This document shows positions 56,381 to 64,000 of a stretch of DNA of 64,000 bases, one piece after another. The notes below the pieces were generated by a model. That model ran no database searches and was not told where the DNA came from. It saw only the letters and a list, made by a program, of their open reading frames with translations. The stretch is from Gammaproteobacteria bacterium (GTDB taxonomy: Bacteria; Pseudomonadota; Gammaproteobacteria; JAJPIJ01), in the NCBI GenBank assembly GCA_022071965.1, contig JAJVIQ010000001.1:124001-188000 (forward strand). Direction: 5' to 3'. The stretch's first letter is position 1, and each line of letters opens with the position of its first letter. A program made the position numbers and the translations under genes.

Positions 56381-57241
56381 ATGAACTGGTTCAAGCGGCT
56401 GCTGCCGTCGCGCATACGCACGGAGGGCATAAGCAAGCGCGCGGTACCGGAGGGCGTGTGGACGAGCTGCCCGGCGTGCAAGGCGATGCTCTATCGCGCC
56501 GAGCTCGAGCGCAATCTCGATGTATGTCCCAAGTGCGGTCATCACATGCGCATCAGCGCGCGCCGCCGTCTGGACAAGTTCCTCGACGCCGAACCGAGAT
56601 CCGAACTGGCGGGCGACGTGCGGCCGGTGGATTTTCTGAAGTTCAAGGACACCAGGAAGTACAAGGACAGGCTCACGCAGGCGCAGAAGGACACCGGCGA
56701 GGCCGACGCGCTGGTCGTCATGCGCGGCGCCCTTCGGGGCATGCCGGTGGTGGCCTGCGCCTTCGAGTTCGAATTCATGGGCGGGTCGATGGGATCGGTC
56801 GTCGGCGAGCGATTCGTGCGCGCGACGGACGCGGCGCTGCAGGAGCGCATACCGCTCGTCTGTTTCTCCGCCAGCGGCGGGGCGCGCATGCAGGAGGCGC
56901 TGGTCTCGCTGATGCAGATGGGCAAGACCTCCGCGGCGCTGCGCCGGCTCGGCGATCAAGGCGTGCCGTTCGTCTCGGTGCTGACCGACCCCACCATGGG
57001 CGGTGTCTCGGCCAGCCTCGCGATGCTCGGCGACGTCAATGTCGCAGAGCCGAATGCACTCATCGGATTCGCCGGGCCCAGGGTCATCGAACAGACGGTG
57101 CGGCAGGTGTTGCCGGAAGGCTTTCAGCGCAGCGAATTCCTGCTCGCCCACGGCGCCATCGACATGATCGTGGATCGCCGGCAGTTGCGCGATCGGCTTG
57201 GCTCGATACTGTCGATACTGAGCGGCAAGCAGGCCACCTGA
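56381..57241 (+). CDS. accD: Acetyl-CoA carboxylase carboxyltransferase subunit beta
   Basis: Zinc-ribbon carboxyltransferase subunit that with AccA makes malonyl-CoA. 286 residues from ATG 56381 ([16 protein letters not shown]). Zinc ligands are C30, C33, C49 and C52, followed by the crotonase-fold core with [14 protein letters not shown] and [19 protein letters not shown]. The frame also has an ATG at 56357 coupled to the trpA stop; I prefer 56381 because it matches the family N-terminus and has GAGGGG upstream. The trpA-accD-folC order is conserved. Confidence 0.96.
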   Translation: MNWFKRLLPSRIRTEGISKRAVPEGVWTSCPACKAMLYRAELERNLDVCPKCGHHMRISARRRLDKFLDAEPRSELAGDVRPVDFLKFKDTRKYKDRLTQAQKDTGEADALVVMRGALRGMPVVACAFEFEFMGGSMGSVVGERFVRATDAALQERIPLVCFSASGGARMQEALVSLMQMGKTSAALRRLGDQGVPFVSVLTDPTMGGVSASLAMLGDVNVAEPNALIGFAGPRVIEQTVRQVLPEGFQRSEFLLAHGAIDMIVDRRQLRDRLGSILSILSGKQAT

Positions 57242-57359
57242 TCCCGGCCTCGCCTCCGGGCGTGACGTGTCGCGGCCGCGGCGTGCGCCCGTGTGCGACT
57301 TTCCGCCCTCAACTTCCGGTATGATCAACGCGTCCTCCTGAGCCCTGCAGCGCCGCCTG

Positions 57360-58685
57360 ATGACGCCGACACACGCCCTTAGTCCGATAGGCACATCACC
57401 GCGCTTCACCACGCTGCGCGAGTGGCTGTCCTGGCAGGAGTCGCTGCATGCCAAGGAGATCGAGCTCGGGCTGGACAGATGCCGGGCGGTCGCCGAGCGC
57501 ATGCAGGTCTTGCAGCCTCGTTACGCGACCGTCAGCGTGGCCGGCACCAACGGCAAGGGTTCCAGTGTGGCGATGCTGGACAGCATCCTTGGCGCGGCCG
57601 GATACAGGGTCGGCAGATACACCTCGCCGCACCTCATCCGCTACAACGAGCGTATCCGGGTGGCCGGCGAGATCGTCGACGACGCGACGATTTGCGCGGC
57701 CTTTGATCGCATCGATCGCGCGCGCGGGGAGATCTCGCTGACCTATTTCGAGTTCGGGACGCTGGCGGCGCTGGACATATTCATGCGTGCCGGTATCGAC
57801 GTGGCCATACTGGAGGTCGGCATGGGCGGACGCCTCGATGCCGTCAATCTCGTGGATGCCGACGTCGCGCTGATCGCGGCCATCGACATCGACCACGTCG
57901 ATTTCCTCGGGTCGGACCGGGAAAGCATCGGCCGCGAAAAGGCCGGCATCATGCGTGCGCGGCGCCCCGCCGTGTGCTCCGATCCCAGCCCGCCGAACAG
58001 CCTGATCGAGCATGCCCGGGGGCTGGGCGCGGTGCTGCACGTGCTGGGGGAGGAATACGGCTACGAAGTCGGTGAGAAAAGCTGGTCGTGGCGCGGCACC
58101 GGGCGAGTCATGAAGGACCTGCCGCCACCGCACCTGCACGGCGCGTTCCAGTTCCAGAATGCGGCCGGCGTGCTGCGTGTCATCGAGGCGCTGGCCCCGC
58201 GCTGTCCTGTGTCGCGACACGCGATCGACACCGGATTGCGAAACGTGCAACTCGCGGGCCGCTACCAGGTCTATCCGGGCGAGGTGTCCTGGATACTCGA
58301 TGTCGCGCACAATCCCCAATCCGCCCGGATGCTGGCCGAGAGCCTGCGCAACGAGCATCGCTGCAACGGGCGCACCCATTTCCTGGTCGGGATGTTGAAG
58401 GACAAGGACATAGGCGGGGTCTTCTCGGTCCTGCACGACCTCGCCGACGAGTGGCACCTGGTCACGCTCGCCGCCCGCCGCGGCGCGACCGCCGCGGCGC
58501 TGAGCGAGCAGCTGCCGACACATTCGGGCCGCGTGCCAATGCACCTCCATGATTCCATTCCCGAGGCATATGAGGCGATCTCGGCGGCCGTGAGCCCCGG
58601 CGATCGCGTGCTGGTCTTCGGTTCATTCCTGACGGTGGCCGGGGTGGCCGACATCCTCGAGCGGGCAGGGCGCGCGTCGGACTAG
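57360..58685 (+). CDS. folC: Bifunctional folylpolyglutamate synthase/dihydrofolate synthase
   Basis: Adds glutamate to dihydropteroate and folates. 441 residues of the Mur-ligase type, with the P-loop VAGTNGKGSSVAML, the TSPHLIRYNERI segment, and ILDVAHNPQSARML in the C-terminal domain. A TATGAT -10-like element is at 57320-57325. The SPOR gene follows after 10 bp. Confidence 0.96.
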   Translation: MTPTHALSPIGTSPRFTTLREWLSWQESLHAKEIELGLDRCRAVAERMQVLQPRYATVSVAGTNGKGSSVAMLDSILGAAGYRVGRYTSPHLIRYNERIRVAGEIVDDATICAAFDRIDRARGEISLTYFEFGTLAALDIFMRAGIDVAILEVGMGGRLDAVNLVDADVALIAAIDIDHVDFLGSDRESIGREKAGIMRARRPAVCSDPSPPNSLIEHARGLGAVLHVLGEEYGYEVGEKSWSWRGTGRVMKDLPPPHLHGAFQFQNAAGVLRVIEALAPRCPVSRHAIDTGLRNVQLAGRYQVYPGEVSWILDVAHNPQSARMLAESLRNEHRCNGRTHFLVGMLKDKDIGGVFSVLHDLADEWHLVTLAARRGATAAALSEQLPTHSGRVPMHLHDSIPEAYEAISAAVSPGDRVLVFGSFLTVAGVADILERAGRASD

Positions 58686-58695
58686 GCGCACGGTG

Positions 58696-59319
58696 ATGGA
58701 GCGCCCGCTCAGACAGCGACTCGTGGGTGCGGCCGTCCTGGTCGGGCTTGCCGTCATCTTCGTCCCGATGGTCATCGAGCGCTCGCCGATCGAGACCCCG
58801 CGCATCGAGGAGAGCAATATCCCCGCGGCGCCGACGCCGCCGGGCGGCGAGTTCACATCCAGGATCGTGCCCCTGGAGCCGGTGGAACCGGTGACGCCGG
58901 TGGTACCGCCGTCCGCCGAGCAGGCGATGGAGGCCGCGGCACCGACCTCGCCGCCGGCGGCCGTCGGGGGAGCCGCGGCCGGGCCTGCGACCGGTCACGA
59001 GGGCGCGGTGCCGCAAGTCCCGCCGTCGGCCGTCGGCGAAGCCGAGGAGTCGGCGCCGGTGGCCCCGGATCAGCGCGCGGGGGTCAATGCCTGGGTGATC
59101 CAGCTGGGAAGTTTCGCCAGCGAGCAGAATGCCCGGGATCTCGAAGCGCGGCTTCAGAAGGAAGGCTACGCCGCGTTCGTCGAGAAGATTGGCACCGGCG
59201 CGGAGCAGAAGTTCCGCGTACGAGTCGGTCCGGAGCTCCTCCGCGCCAAGGCCGATCAGGCGCGCGAGACGCTCGAGAAGGAGCTCAATCTCAAGGGCAT
59301 CGTGGTGCGTTATCCCTGA
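58696..59319 (+). CDS. SPOR-domain membrane protein (DedD-like)
   Basis: 207 residues from ATG 58696. One N-terminal transmembrane helix (about 9-26, LVGAAVLVGLAVIFVPMVI), a Pro/Ala-rich periplasmic linker, and a C-terminal SPOR domain (about 130-207, NAWVIQLGSFASEQNARDLE) that binds denuded septal peptidoglycan in relatives. The position between folC and cvpA is that of dedD. A role at the division septum is inferred from family. Confidence 0.92.
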   Translation: MERPLRQRLVGAAVLVGLAVIFVPMVIERSPIETPRIEESNIPAAPTPPGGEFTSRIVPLEPVEPVTPVVPPSAEQAMEAAAPTSPPAAVGGAAAGPATGHEGAVPQVPPSAVGEAEESAPVAPDQRAGVNAWVIQLGSFASEQNARDLEARLQKEGYAAFVEKIGTGAEQKFRVRVGPELLRAKADQARETLEKELNLKGIVVRYP

Positions 59320-59343
59320 GGACGCGCGGCAGGTCTGCGGCTC

Positions 59344-59832
59344 ATGCATCCCGTCGATATCGGAATCCTGGTGATAGTTGGCATCTCCGCCCTGCTGAGC
59401 CTGCTGCGCGGGCTGGTGCGCGAGGTCCTGTCGCTGGCAGCGTGGGCGGTCGCGTTCTTGGTCGCGCGCACCTACAATCCGGCTGCCGCCGGCTGGATGG
59501 CGGGCGTGGTCAGCGTGCCGTCGGCGCAGTACGTGCTGGGATTCGGCCTGCTGTTCTTCGCCGCCCTCCTCGCGATGGGCGTGGTCAACTACGTGCTTGC
59601 CAGGATCGTCGCCGCGACCGGCCTGAGCGCCACCGACCGCATGCTGGGGGTGATCTTCGGGCTGCTGCGCGGGGTTGGCGTGGTGATATTGCTGGTCTTC
59701 CTGGCGAGCTTCACGCCCATGACGCGCGACCCGTGGTGGTCCGGTTCCATGTTCGTGCCCAGGCTGCTGCCGGCGGCCGACTGGCTGCGGGCGAAGATCC
59801 CGCCGGAATTCCAGAAATACCTTCCGGAATAG
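59344..59832 (+). CDS. cvpA: CvpA family inner-membrane protein
   Basis: 162 residues with about four transmembrane helices, starting VDIGILVIVGISALLSLLRGLVREVLSL as in the CvpA family, and GLLRGVGVVILLVFLASF near the C-terminus. In enterobacteria CvpA affects colicin V production and envelope tolerance; its biochemical role is unclear. It lies between the SPOR gene and purF as usual. Confidence 0.95.
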   Translation: MHPVDIGILVIVGISALLSLLRGLVREVLSLAAWAVAFLVARTYNPAAAGWMAGVVSVPSAQYVLGFGLLFFAALLAMGVVNYVLARIVAATGLSATDRMLGVIFGLLRGVGVVILLVFLASFTPMTRDPWWSGSMFVPRLLPAADWLRAKIPPEFQKYLPE

Positions 59833-59879
59833 GGTTTCGGGTCTAGAATAGACACTGTCTCCCCACACGGTCAGATTCC

Positions 59880-61391
59880 ATGTGCGGCATCGTCGGTATC
59901 GTCGGCAGGATCCCCGTCAACCAGGCCATCTTCGACGGCCTGACGGTGCTGCAACACCGCGGCCAGGACGCTGCCGGCATGGCGACCTACCACGACGGGC
60001 ACATCTACCTGCGGAAATCGGGCGGGCTGGTACGCGATGTATTCCACACCCGGCACATGCTGAGACTCATAGGCAACATGGGCATGGGCCATGTCCGCTA
60101 CCCGACGGCCGGCTGCAGCTCCTCGGAGGAGGCGCAGCCCTTCTACGTCAACTCGCCCTACGGGATCTGCCTCGCGCACAACGGCAACCTGACCAACGCC
60201 GAGGTCCTGAAGGAGGACCTTTATCGCGATGACCTGCGCCACATCAACACCGACTCCGACTCCGAGGTTCTGCTCAACGTCTTCGCGCACGAGTTGCAGC
60301 GCATGGGCAAGATGCGTATCGACGCCGAGGACATCTTTGCCGCGGTGCGCGCCGTGCACCGCCGCTGCAGCGGCGGCTACGCGGTCATAGCCATGATCTC
60401 CGGCGTCGGTCTCGTCGGCTTTCGCGACCCGCACGGCATCCGGCCGATCGTGTTCGGGCGCCGCGAGACGGTGGACGGGCCGGAGTGGATCATCGCCTCG
60501 GAGAGCGTGGCCATCGACGCGCTCGGCTTCCAGCTGGTGCGCGACATCGGCCCCGGCGAGGCGGTGTTCATCGACAAACGTGGAGGATTCCAGTCCAAGG
60601 AGTGCGCCGGAAATGCACAGTGTGTGCCCTGCATCTTCGAGTACGTGTACTTCGCGCGTCCCGACTCGATCATCGATGGGATCTCGGTGCACAAGGCTCG
60701 CATGCGCATGGGCGAGAAGCTGGCGGCGAAGATCCTGCGCCTGCGCCCGGACCACGACATCGACACGGTCATTCCGATACCCGATACGAGCCGCACCGCC
60801 GCGCTGGAGCTGGCGCATGCGCTGGGCGTGAAATACCGCGAAGGTTTCATCAAGAATCGCTATATCCCGCGCACCTTCATCATGCCGGGCCAGAGCATGC
60901 GCAAGAAGTCGGTGCGGCAGAAACTGAACGCGATCGATCTGGAGTTCCGCGACAAGAACGTGCTGCTGGTGGACGACTCGATCGTTCGCGGCACGACCTC
61001 GGGGCAGATCGTGCAGATGGCGCGCGAGGCGGGTGCTCGCAAGGTCTATTTCGCCTCGGCAGCTCCGCCGGTGTGCTACCCGAATGTCTACGGCATCGAC
61101 ATCGCGACCTCCGAGGAGCTAATCGCGAAGGGGCGAACCACCGAGGAGATCTGCAGGCTGATCGGCGCGGACTGGCTCATCTATCAGGATCTCGAGGACC
61201 TGATCGACGCCTGCCGCCGGGGCAATCCGCGCATCACCCAGTTCGACACCTCCTGCTTCGACGGGAAATACGTCACCGGCGACGTCAGCAGTGGCTACCT
61301 CGATCGTATCAACCAGTTGCGCAACGACGACGCCAAGGCACGCCGCAACGATGTCGTCGAGCTGAATGACGACCTGACCGCCACCGCATGA
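59880..61391 (+). CDS. purF: Amidophosphoribosyltransferase
   Basis: First committed step of purine synthesis. 503 residues with the N-terminal nucleophile directly after Met (M-C2-GIVGIVG), so no propeptide, as in the enterobacterial type. The glutaminase motifs are [12 protein letters not shown] and GHVRYPTAG; the PRPP loop is [24 protein letters not shown] -10-like sequence ends 30 bases before the ATG. Confidence 0.97.
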   Translation: MCGIVGIVGRIPVNQAIFDGLTVLQHRGQDAAGMATYHDGHIYLRKSGGLVRDVFHTRHMLRLIGNMGMGHVRYPTAGCSSSEEAQPFYVNSPYGICLAHNGNLTNAEVLKEDLYRDDLRHINTDSDSEVLLNVFAHELQRMGKMRIDAEDIFAAVRAVHRRCSGGYAVIAMISGVGLVGFRDPHGIRPIVFGRRETVDGPEWIIASESVAIDALGFQLVRDIGPGEAVFIDKRGGFQSKECAGNAQCVPCIFEYVYFARPDSIIDGISVHKARMRMGEKLAAKILRLRPDHDIDTVIPIPDTSRTAALELAHALGVKYREGFIKNRYIPRTFIMPGQSMRKKSVRQKLNAIDLEFRDKNVLLVDDSIVRGTTSGQIVQMAREAGARKVYFASAAPPVCYPNVYGIDIATSEELIAKGRTTEEICRLIGADWLIYQDLEDLIDACRRGNPRITQFDTSCFDGKYVTGDVSSGYLDRINQLRNDDAKARRNDVVELNDDLTATA

Positions 61392-61510
61392 GCCGGCCGC
61401 GGCAGCGGCGCGCGACTTCCAGGCGGCAGCCGGGGCGATGCCCCCGCGAGATCACGACGGCGGAGGTGAAGACGGTTCGGAGAGCCTGGCGCCCTCACGG
61501 GGCGCCGTGA
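61392..61510. other. Intergenic stretch after purF with GC-rich hairpin
   Basis: GGCGCCC (61488-61494) pairs with GGGCGCC (61500-61506), with a 5-base loop and no T-run. It may be a weak or Rho-assisted end for purF, immediately ahead of the metZ leader promoter. No gene seen. Confidence 0.45.
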
Positions 61511-61539
61511 TTGACAGCCCTGTTCCTATCCACTAGATT
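61511..61539 (+). promoter_or_regulatory. Strong sigma-70-type promoter of the metZ leader
   Basis: Consensus -35 TTGACA (61511-61516), 17-bp spacer, -10 TAGATT (61534-61539). The transcript would start near 61546, eight or so bases before the SAM-II-like aptamer. Confidence 0.75.
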
Positions 61540-61553
61540 CGCCTCCAGCAGCA

Positions 61554-61616
61554 GCGCCGATTTGAATCAGCTTGCGGGCGCGGGAAGCAGCACTCCCAAA
61601 CAGCTAATGCGATGCC
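61554..61616 (+). promoter_or_regulatory. Candidate SAM-II riboswitch upstream of metZ
   Basis: P1 is GCGCC (61554-61558) with GGCGC (61577-61581). The 18-nt loop begins GATTTG and ends CTTGCG, matching the GAUUU and UUGC positions of known SAM-II aptamers. After P1 comes an extra hairpin GGGA (61582-61585) / TCCC (61594-61597), then AAAC and AGCTAAT (61602-61608), close to the conserved AGCUAA. Pseudoknot pairing is possible between loop bases AGC (61569-61571) and GCT (61603-61605), and between ATC (61566-61568) and GAT (61611-61613). SAM-II elements are known ahead of methionine genes, chiefly in alphaproteobacteria. The aptamer is followed by a terminator and then metZ. Confidence 0.65.
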
Positions 61617-61648
61617 ACCCGCACCTGCTTTAGCAAGCGGGTTTTTTT
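61617..61648 (+). terminator. Intrinsic terminator in the metZ leader
   Basis: ACCCGC (61617-61622) pairs with GCGGGT (61637-61642), with TGCT/AGCA pairing inside, followed by seven T residues (61642-61648). It begins right after the aptamer and lies 71 bases before the metZ ATG. TGCGGG at 61573-61578, inside P1 and its loop, could pair with CCCGCA of the terminator's 5' arm, which suggests a switch. Confidence 0.8.
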
Positions 61649-61719
61649 GTGCCCACCGCCCGCCGCGCCTCCGGTGCAATTCAGTTTCGCGCCGCATCAC
61701 GAACCGTGGAGGCAATACG

Positions 61720-62904
61720 ATGCCGGGTCCCTACGACCAATACGAAACCGATACCCTGGCGGTGCGCGCCGGCCAGGTGCGCACGCACGAGGGCGAACAG
61801 AGCGAACCGCTGTTCCTGAGCTCGAGCTTCACCTTCAGTAGCGCCGCCGAGGCCGCGGCGCGATTCCGCGGCGAGCAGCCCGGCAACATCTATTCGCGGT
61901 TCACAAATCCCACGGTCCGCGCCTTCGAGGAACGGCTTGCGGCGATGGAACGCGCCGAGCGCTGCGTGGCGACCGCCTCCGGCATGGGCGCCATCCTCAC
62001 GCTCTGCCTCGGATTGCTGCGCGCCGGCGATCACATCGTCTGTTCGCAGAGCGTCTTCGGCACCACCGTGACGCTGCTCCAGAACCAGCTTTCGAAATTC
62101 GGCGTCGCGAGCACGTTCGTGGCGATGACGGACTACGAGGCGTGGTCGAACGCGATCCGGCCGGAGACGCGGCTGCTTTTCCTCGAGACGCCCTCGAATC
62201 CGCTGACGGAGATCGCCGATATCGCGCGCATCGCCGACATTGCGCACGCGCGGGGCTGCCTGTTGGCCGTCGACAACTGCTTTCTCACGCCGGCGCTGCA
62301 GCGTCCGCTGGAGCTCGGTGCCGACGTCGTCATCCATTCCGCCACCAAGTACATCGACGGCCAGGGCCGCTGCCTGGGTGGCGCGGTGGTCGGCCCCGAG
62401 AAGCTCGTGGGTGAGGCCGTCTTCGGCGTGGTGCGCAACGGCGGCATCTGCCTGAGCCCCTTCAATGCGTGGGTCTTCCTCAAGGGCCTGGAGACGCTGG
62501 GTCTGCGCATGGAGGCCCACGGCGCGCGGGCGCTCGCGCTCGCGCAATGGCTGCAGGGGCAGGGGGCCGTCCGGTCGGTTCACTATGCCGGGTTGCCCTC
62601 GCATCCGCAGCATGACCTGGCCAGGCGCCAGCAGCGCGGCTTCGGCGGCATCGTCGCCTTCGAGGTCGAGGGCGGGCGCGAGGCAGCATGGAAGGTGATC
62701 GACGGCGTGCGGATCTTCTCCATCACCGCCAATCTGGGCGATGCCAAGAGCACGATCACGCATCCGGCCACGACCACGCACTGGCGGCTGACGGACGCCG
62801 AGCGCGCGCGCGCCGGCATCACCGAGGGTCTGATACGGCTGTCGGTCGGGCTGGAGCACGTCGAGGACCTGCGTCGCGACCTCGCCAGGGCCTTGGGCAG
62901 CTGA
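61720..62904 (+). CDS. metZ: O-succinylhomoserine sulfhydrylase
   Basis: PLP enzyme making homocysteine directly from O-succinylhomoserine and sulfide. 394 residues of the Cys/Met metabolism family, with DTLAVRAGQVRT at the N-terminus, YSRFTNPTV, the PLP lysine K210 in HSATKYIDGQGR, and SLGDAKSTITHP-like ANLGDAKSTITHP near the end. GGAGG lies upstream of ATG 61720; the longer open frame passes through the terminator and is not coding. The purF-metZ order is conserved in pseudomonads and relatives. The 5' leader carries the riboswitch candidate. Confidence 0.95.
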   Translation: MPGPYDQYETDTLAVRAGQVRTHEGEQSEPLFLSSSFTFSSAAEAAARFRGEQPGNIYSRFTNPTVRAFEERLAAMERAERCVATASGMGAILTLCLGLLRAGDHIVCSQSVFGTTVTLLQNQLSKFGVASTFVAMTDYEAWSNAIRPETRLLFLETPSNPLTEIADIARIADIAHARGCLLAVDNCFLTPALQRPLELGADVVIHSATKYIDGQGRCLGGAVVGPEKLVGEAVFGVVRNGGICLSPFNAWVFLKGLETLGLRMEAHGARALALAQWLQGQGAVRSVHYAGLPSHPQHDLARRQQRGFGGIVAFEVEGGREAAWKVIDGVRIFSITANLGDAKSTITHPATTTHWRLTDAERARAGITEGLIRLSVGLEHVEDLRRDLARALGS

Positions 62905-63256
62905 CCGCGCACAGGCCATCGCGGTGATTGCCGGCGTCGCGGAGGCGGCATCACGCGTCGCCGACATCAGCGTGCGGGCGGCCCGCCGAGGGGGTCAGAC
63001 GCAGGGTCAGCCACTCCACCGCGGAACCGGGTCGGCGGGCCGGGTCCGGGAGGCGTCGGCGCGATCCCCGTGTCGGCCGGTCCCGGCCCCGGAGGACCTG
63101 CGGTCGCGTTTCGCGGCTCGAGTTGGCAAGAGAATTGTAACTGCGCAGACACCCCGGGGCCCGGGCCGCGGCGCCCTTCGGCTGGGCGGGCGCCGAGGAT
63201 CTCCCGCGCCGATCGGGGGCACGATGGTCGGCCCGTCGGGGGCATGGAGAGGAGCG
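62905..63256. other. Intergenic stretch without a supported gene
   Basis: About 350 bp between metZ and the next gene. A frame is open in phase with the downstream gene from 62924, but its predicted sequence is Arg/Gly-rich and unlike protein. I see no terminator or clear promoter. Confidence 0.4.
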
Positions 63257-63829
63257 ATGCCGAGACTGTCACTGCGCCTATGGGTCCTGATCGCCGTCGT
63301 CGCCACGTGGGTCTACGTGGATTTCTTCCGCACGCCCACGGACGCCACGGCCGCCATCCGCAAAGGCGGCTACGCGATCACCGAGCTGCAGCGCTACGAG
63401 CAGACGGTGCGCGTGCTTGCCCGCGAGGAGTACCACTTCGGACGCGAGGCCGAATTGTCGCCCATGGACGTCGCTGTGGGCTGGGGCGTGATGGCAAAGC
63501 CCGAGGTCTACCGGCAGTTCAGCATCACGCAGAGTGGGCGCTGGTATTACTGGAGTTCGGACAATCTCCCCATCCCGCGGCGCGAGGTGGAAATCAACAG
63601 CAGCAACATTCACCTGGTTCCCGCCAGCCCCGAGATCGCCGATCGCCTGCGGCGCATCAAGCGCGACGACGTCCTGGCGCTCGGCGGTTCCCTCATCGAG
63701 GTGACGGCCTCGGACGGATGGCGATGGCGCAGCTCGCTCAGCCGGGAGGATACCGGCCAGGGCGCCTGCGAGCTCTTGCTGCTCAAGCGATTGGACTGGG
63801 TGAGGCCGCCGGCGGCCGGCCTGCCGTGA
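63257..63829 (+). CDS. Hypothetical membrane-anchored protein
   Basis: 190 residues from ATG 63257, with GGAGAGGAG just upstream. One N-terminal transmembrane helix (about 7-23, RLWVLIAVVATWVYVDFF) is followed by a soluble domain containing EYHFGREAELSPMDVAVGWG, QSGRWYYWSSDNLPIPRREV and SSNIHLVPASPEI. This looks like a conserved gammaproteobacterial hypothetical, but I cannot assign a function. No cofactor or catalytic motif is recognisable. The orientation predicts a periplasmic domain. Confidence 0.8.
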   Translation: MPRLSLRLWVLIAVVATWVYVDFFRTPTDATAAIRKGGYAITELQRYEQTVRVLAREEYHFGREAELSPMDVAVGWGVMAKPEVYRQFSITQSGRWYYWSSDNLPIPRREVEINSSNIHLVPASPEIADRLRRIKRDDVLALGGSLIEVTASDGWRWRSSLSREDTGQGACELLLLKRLDWVRPPAAGLP

Positions 63830-63959
63830 GGGCGTTGCCCTCCCCGGGATCCTCCAGGACCTGGCGCCGGGGCAGGCGAACCACCGCCTCGCGCACCACG
63901 GCGCCCGCGCGCGTGCCCAGCGCAAACCGGGCTCCTGCGGTCGCGGGATAGGCGGGAAA

Positions 63960-64000
63960 ATGAAAATCGGAGTTTTTACGGGGTCTTACGTATCTGTTGC
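63960..64000 (+). CDS. Start of a gene cut by the window edge, possibly GT4 glycosyltransferase
   Basis: The last 41 bases read MKIGVFTGSYVSV from an ATG at 63960, preceded by GGCGGGAAA. The MKIG-x-FT-x-SY pattern is common at the N-terminus of GT-B family 4 glycosyltransferases. The stretch is visibly AT-rich compared with its neighbours. With only 13 codons the call is tentative. Confidence 0.35.
   Translation, partial: MKIGVFTGSYVSV

Noticed and set aside
61540-61650. tRNA-like gene on the minus strand around TTCAAATC
   Set aside because: The T-loop-like string lacks a pairing T-stem and no acceptor or anticodon stem can be drawn; the plus-strand SAM-II-like fold explains the structure better.
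61540-61650. Signal recognition particle RNA, suggested by GGGAAGCAGC
   Set aside because: The flanking GGTCCGGAAGGAAGCAGC-type core of SRP RNA is absent.
63785-64000. Minus-strand gene entering from the right edge
   Set aside because: The frame is open for about 70 codons but overlaps the end of the hypothetical gene at 63257-63829 and shows no recognisable motif; the plus-strand start at 63960 is more plausible.

Overview
The window reads as a chromosomal housekeeping region of a high-GC gammaproteobacterium. Three conserved blocks point there: tRNA-Leu/tig/clpP/clpX/lon/hup/tRNA-Val/tRNA-Asp/ppiD/fabI; dapB/carA/carB/greA/rlmE/ftsH/glmM; and leuB/asd/fimV/truA/trpF/trpB/trpA/accD/folC/SPOR/cvpA/purF/metZ. 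These orders resemble Pseudomonas and Xanthomonas relatives. Type II secretion genes, a c5-type cytochrome and a homodimeric pyruvate dehydrogenase E1 fit as well. The species cannot be named from sequence alone. I saw no insertion sequence, prophage, CRISPR array, toxin-antitoxin pair or rRNA.

Layout. 1-4865 (minus): type II secretion gspC, gspD and a gspE cut by the window edge. 5080-6360: MFS exporter. 6566-10557: aceE-aceF. 10602-13377 (minus): dinB, a possible 53-residue protein with a strong terminator, and a periplasmic glutaredoxin-like protein. 13690-22563: protein folding and proteolysis block (trigger factor, ClpP, ClpX, Lon, PpiD) with HU and three tRNAs. 22653-23435 (minus): fabI. 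23520-31238: peptide-type ABC transporter (membrane-anchored binding protein, two permeases, fused double ATPase) interrupted by a Sel1-repeat gene. 31296-33402: NAD-type isocitrate dehydrogenase divergent from an isocitrate lyase/PEP mutase family enzyme. 33720-34523: dapB; 34704-35228 (minus): c5-type cytochrome. 35445-44477: carAB, greA, rlmE, ftsH, glmM. 44502-46553 (minus): dapD and dapC. 46816-62904: leuB to metZ. 63257-64000: a conserved-looking membrane-anchored hypothetical and the first codons of a further gene.

Metabolically the region joins lysine/diaminopimelate (asd, dapB, dapC, dapD), methionine (asd, metZ), leucine (leuB), tryptophan (trpF, trpB, trpA), pyrimidine/arginine (carAB), purine (purF), folate (folC), cell-wall precursor (glmM) and fatty-acid (fabI, accD) synthesis. 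FtsH, Lon and ClpXP supply three of the main ATP-dependent proteases.

The most notable non-coding signal lies between purF and metZ: a strong sigma-70-like promoter, then about 60 nt with the key sequence and pairing features of a SAM-II riboswitch, then an intrinsic terminator, all ahead of the methionine gene metZ. Other regulatory signals are a 13-bp hairpin at the start of the carAB leader, paired 14-bp repeats upstream of the gspD promoter, and interlocked divergent fabI/ABC-transporter promoters. Apart from these the region is mostly ordinary core genome, and I did not find a convincing wholly new multi-gene system.
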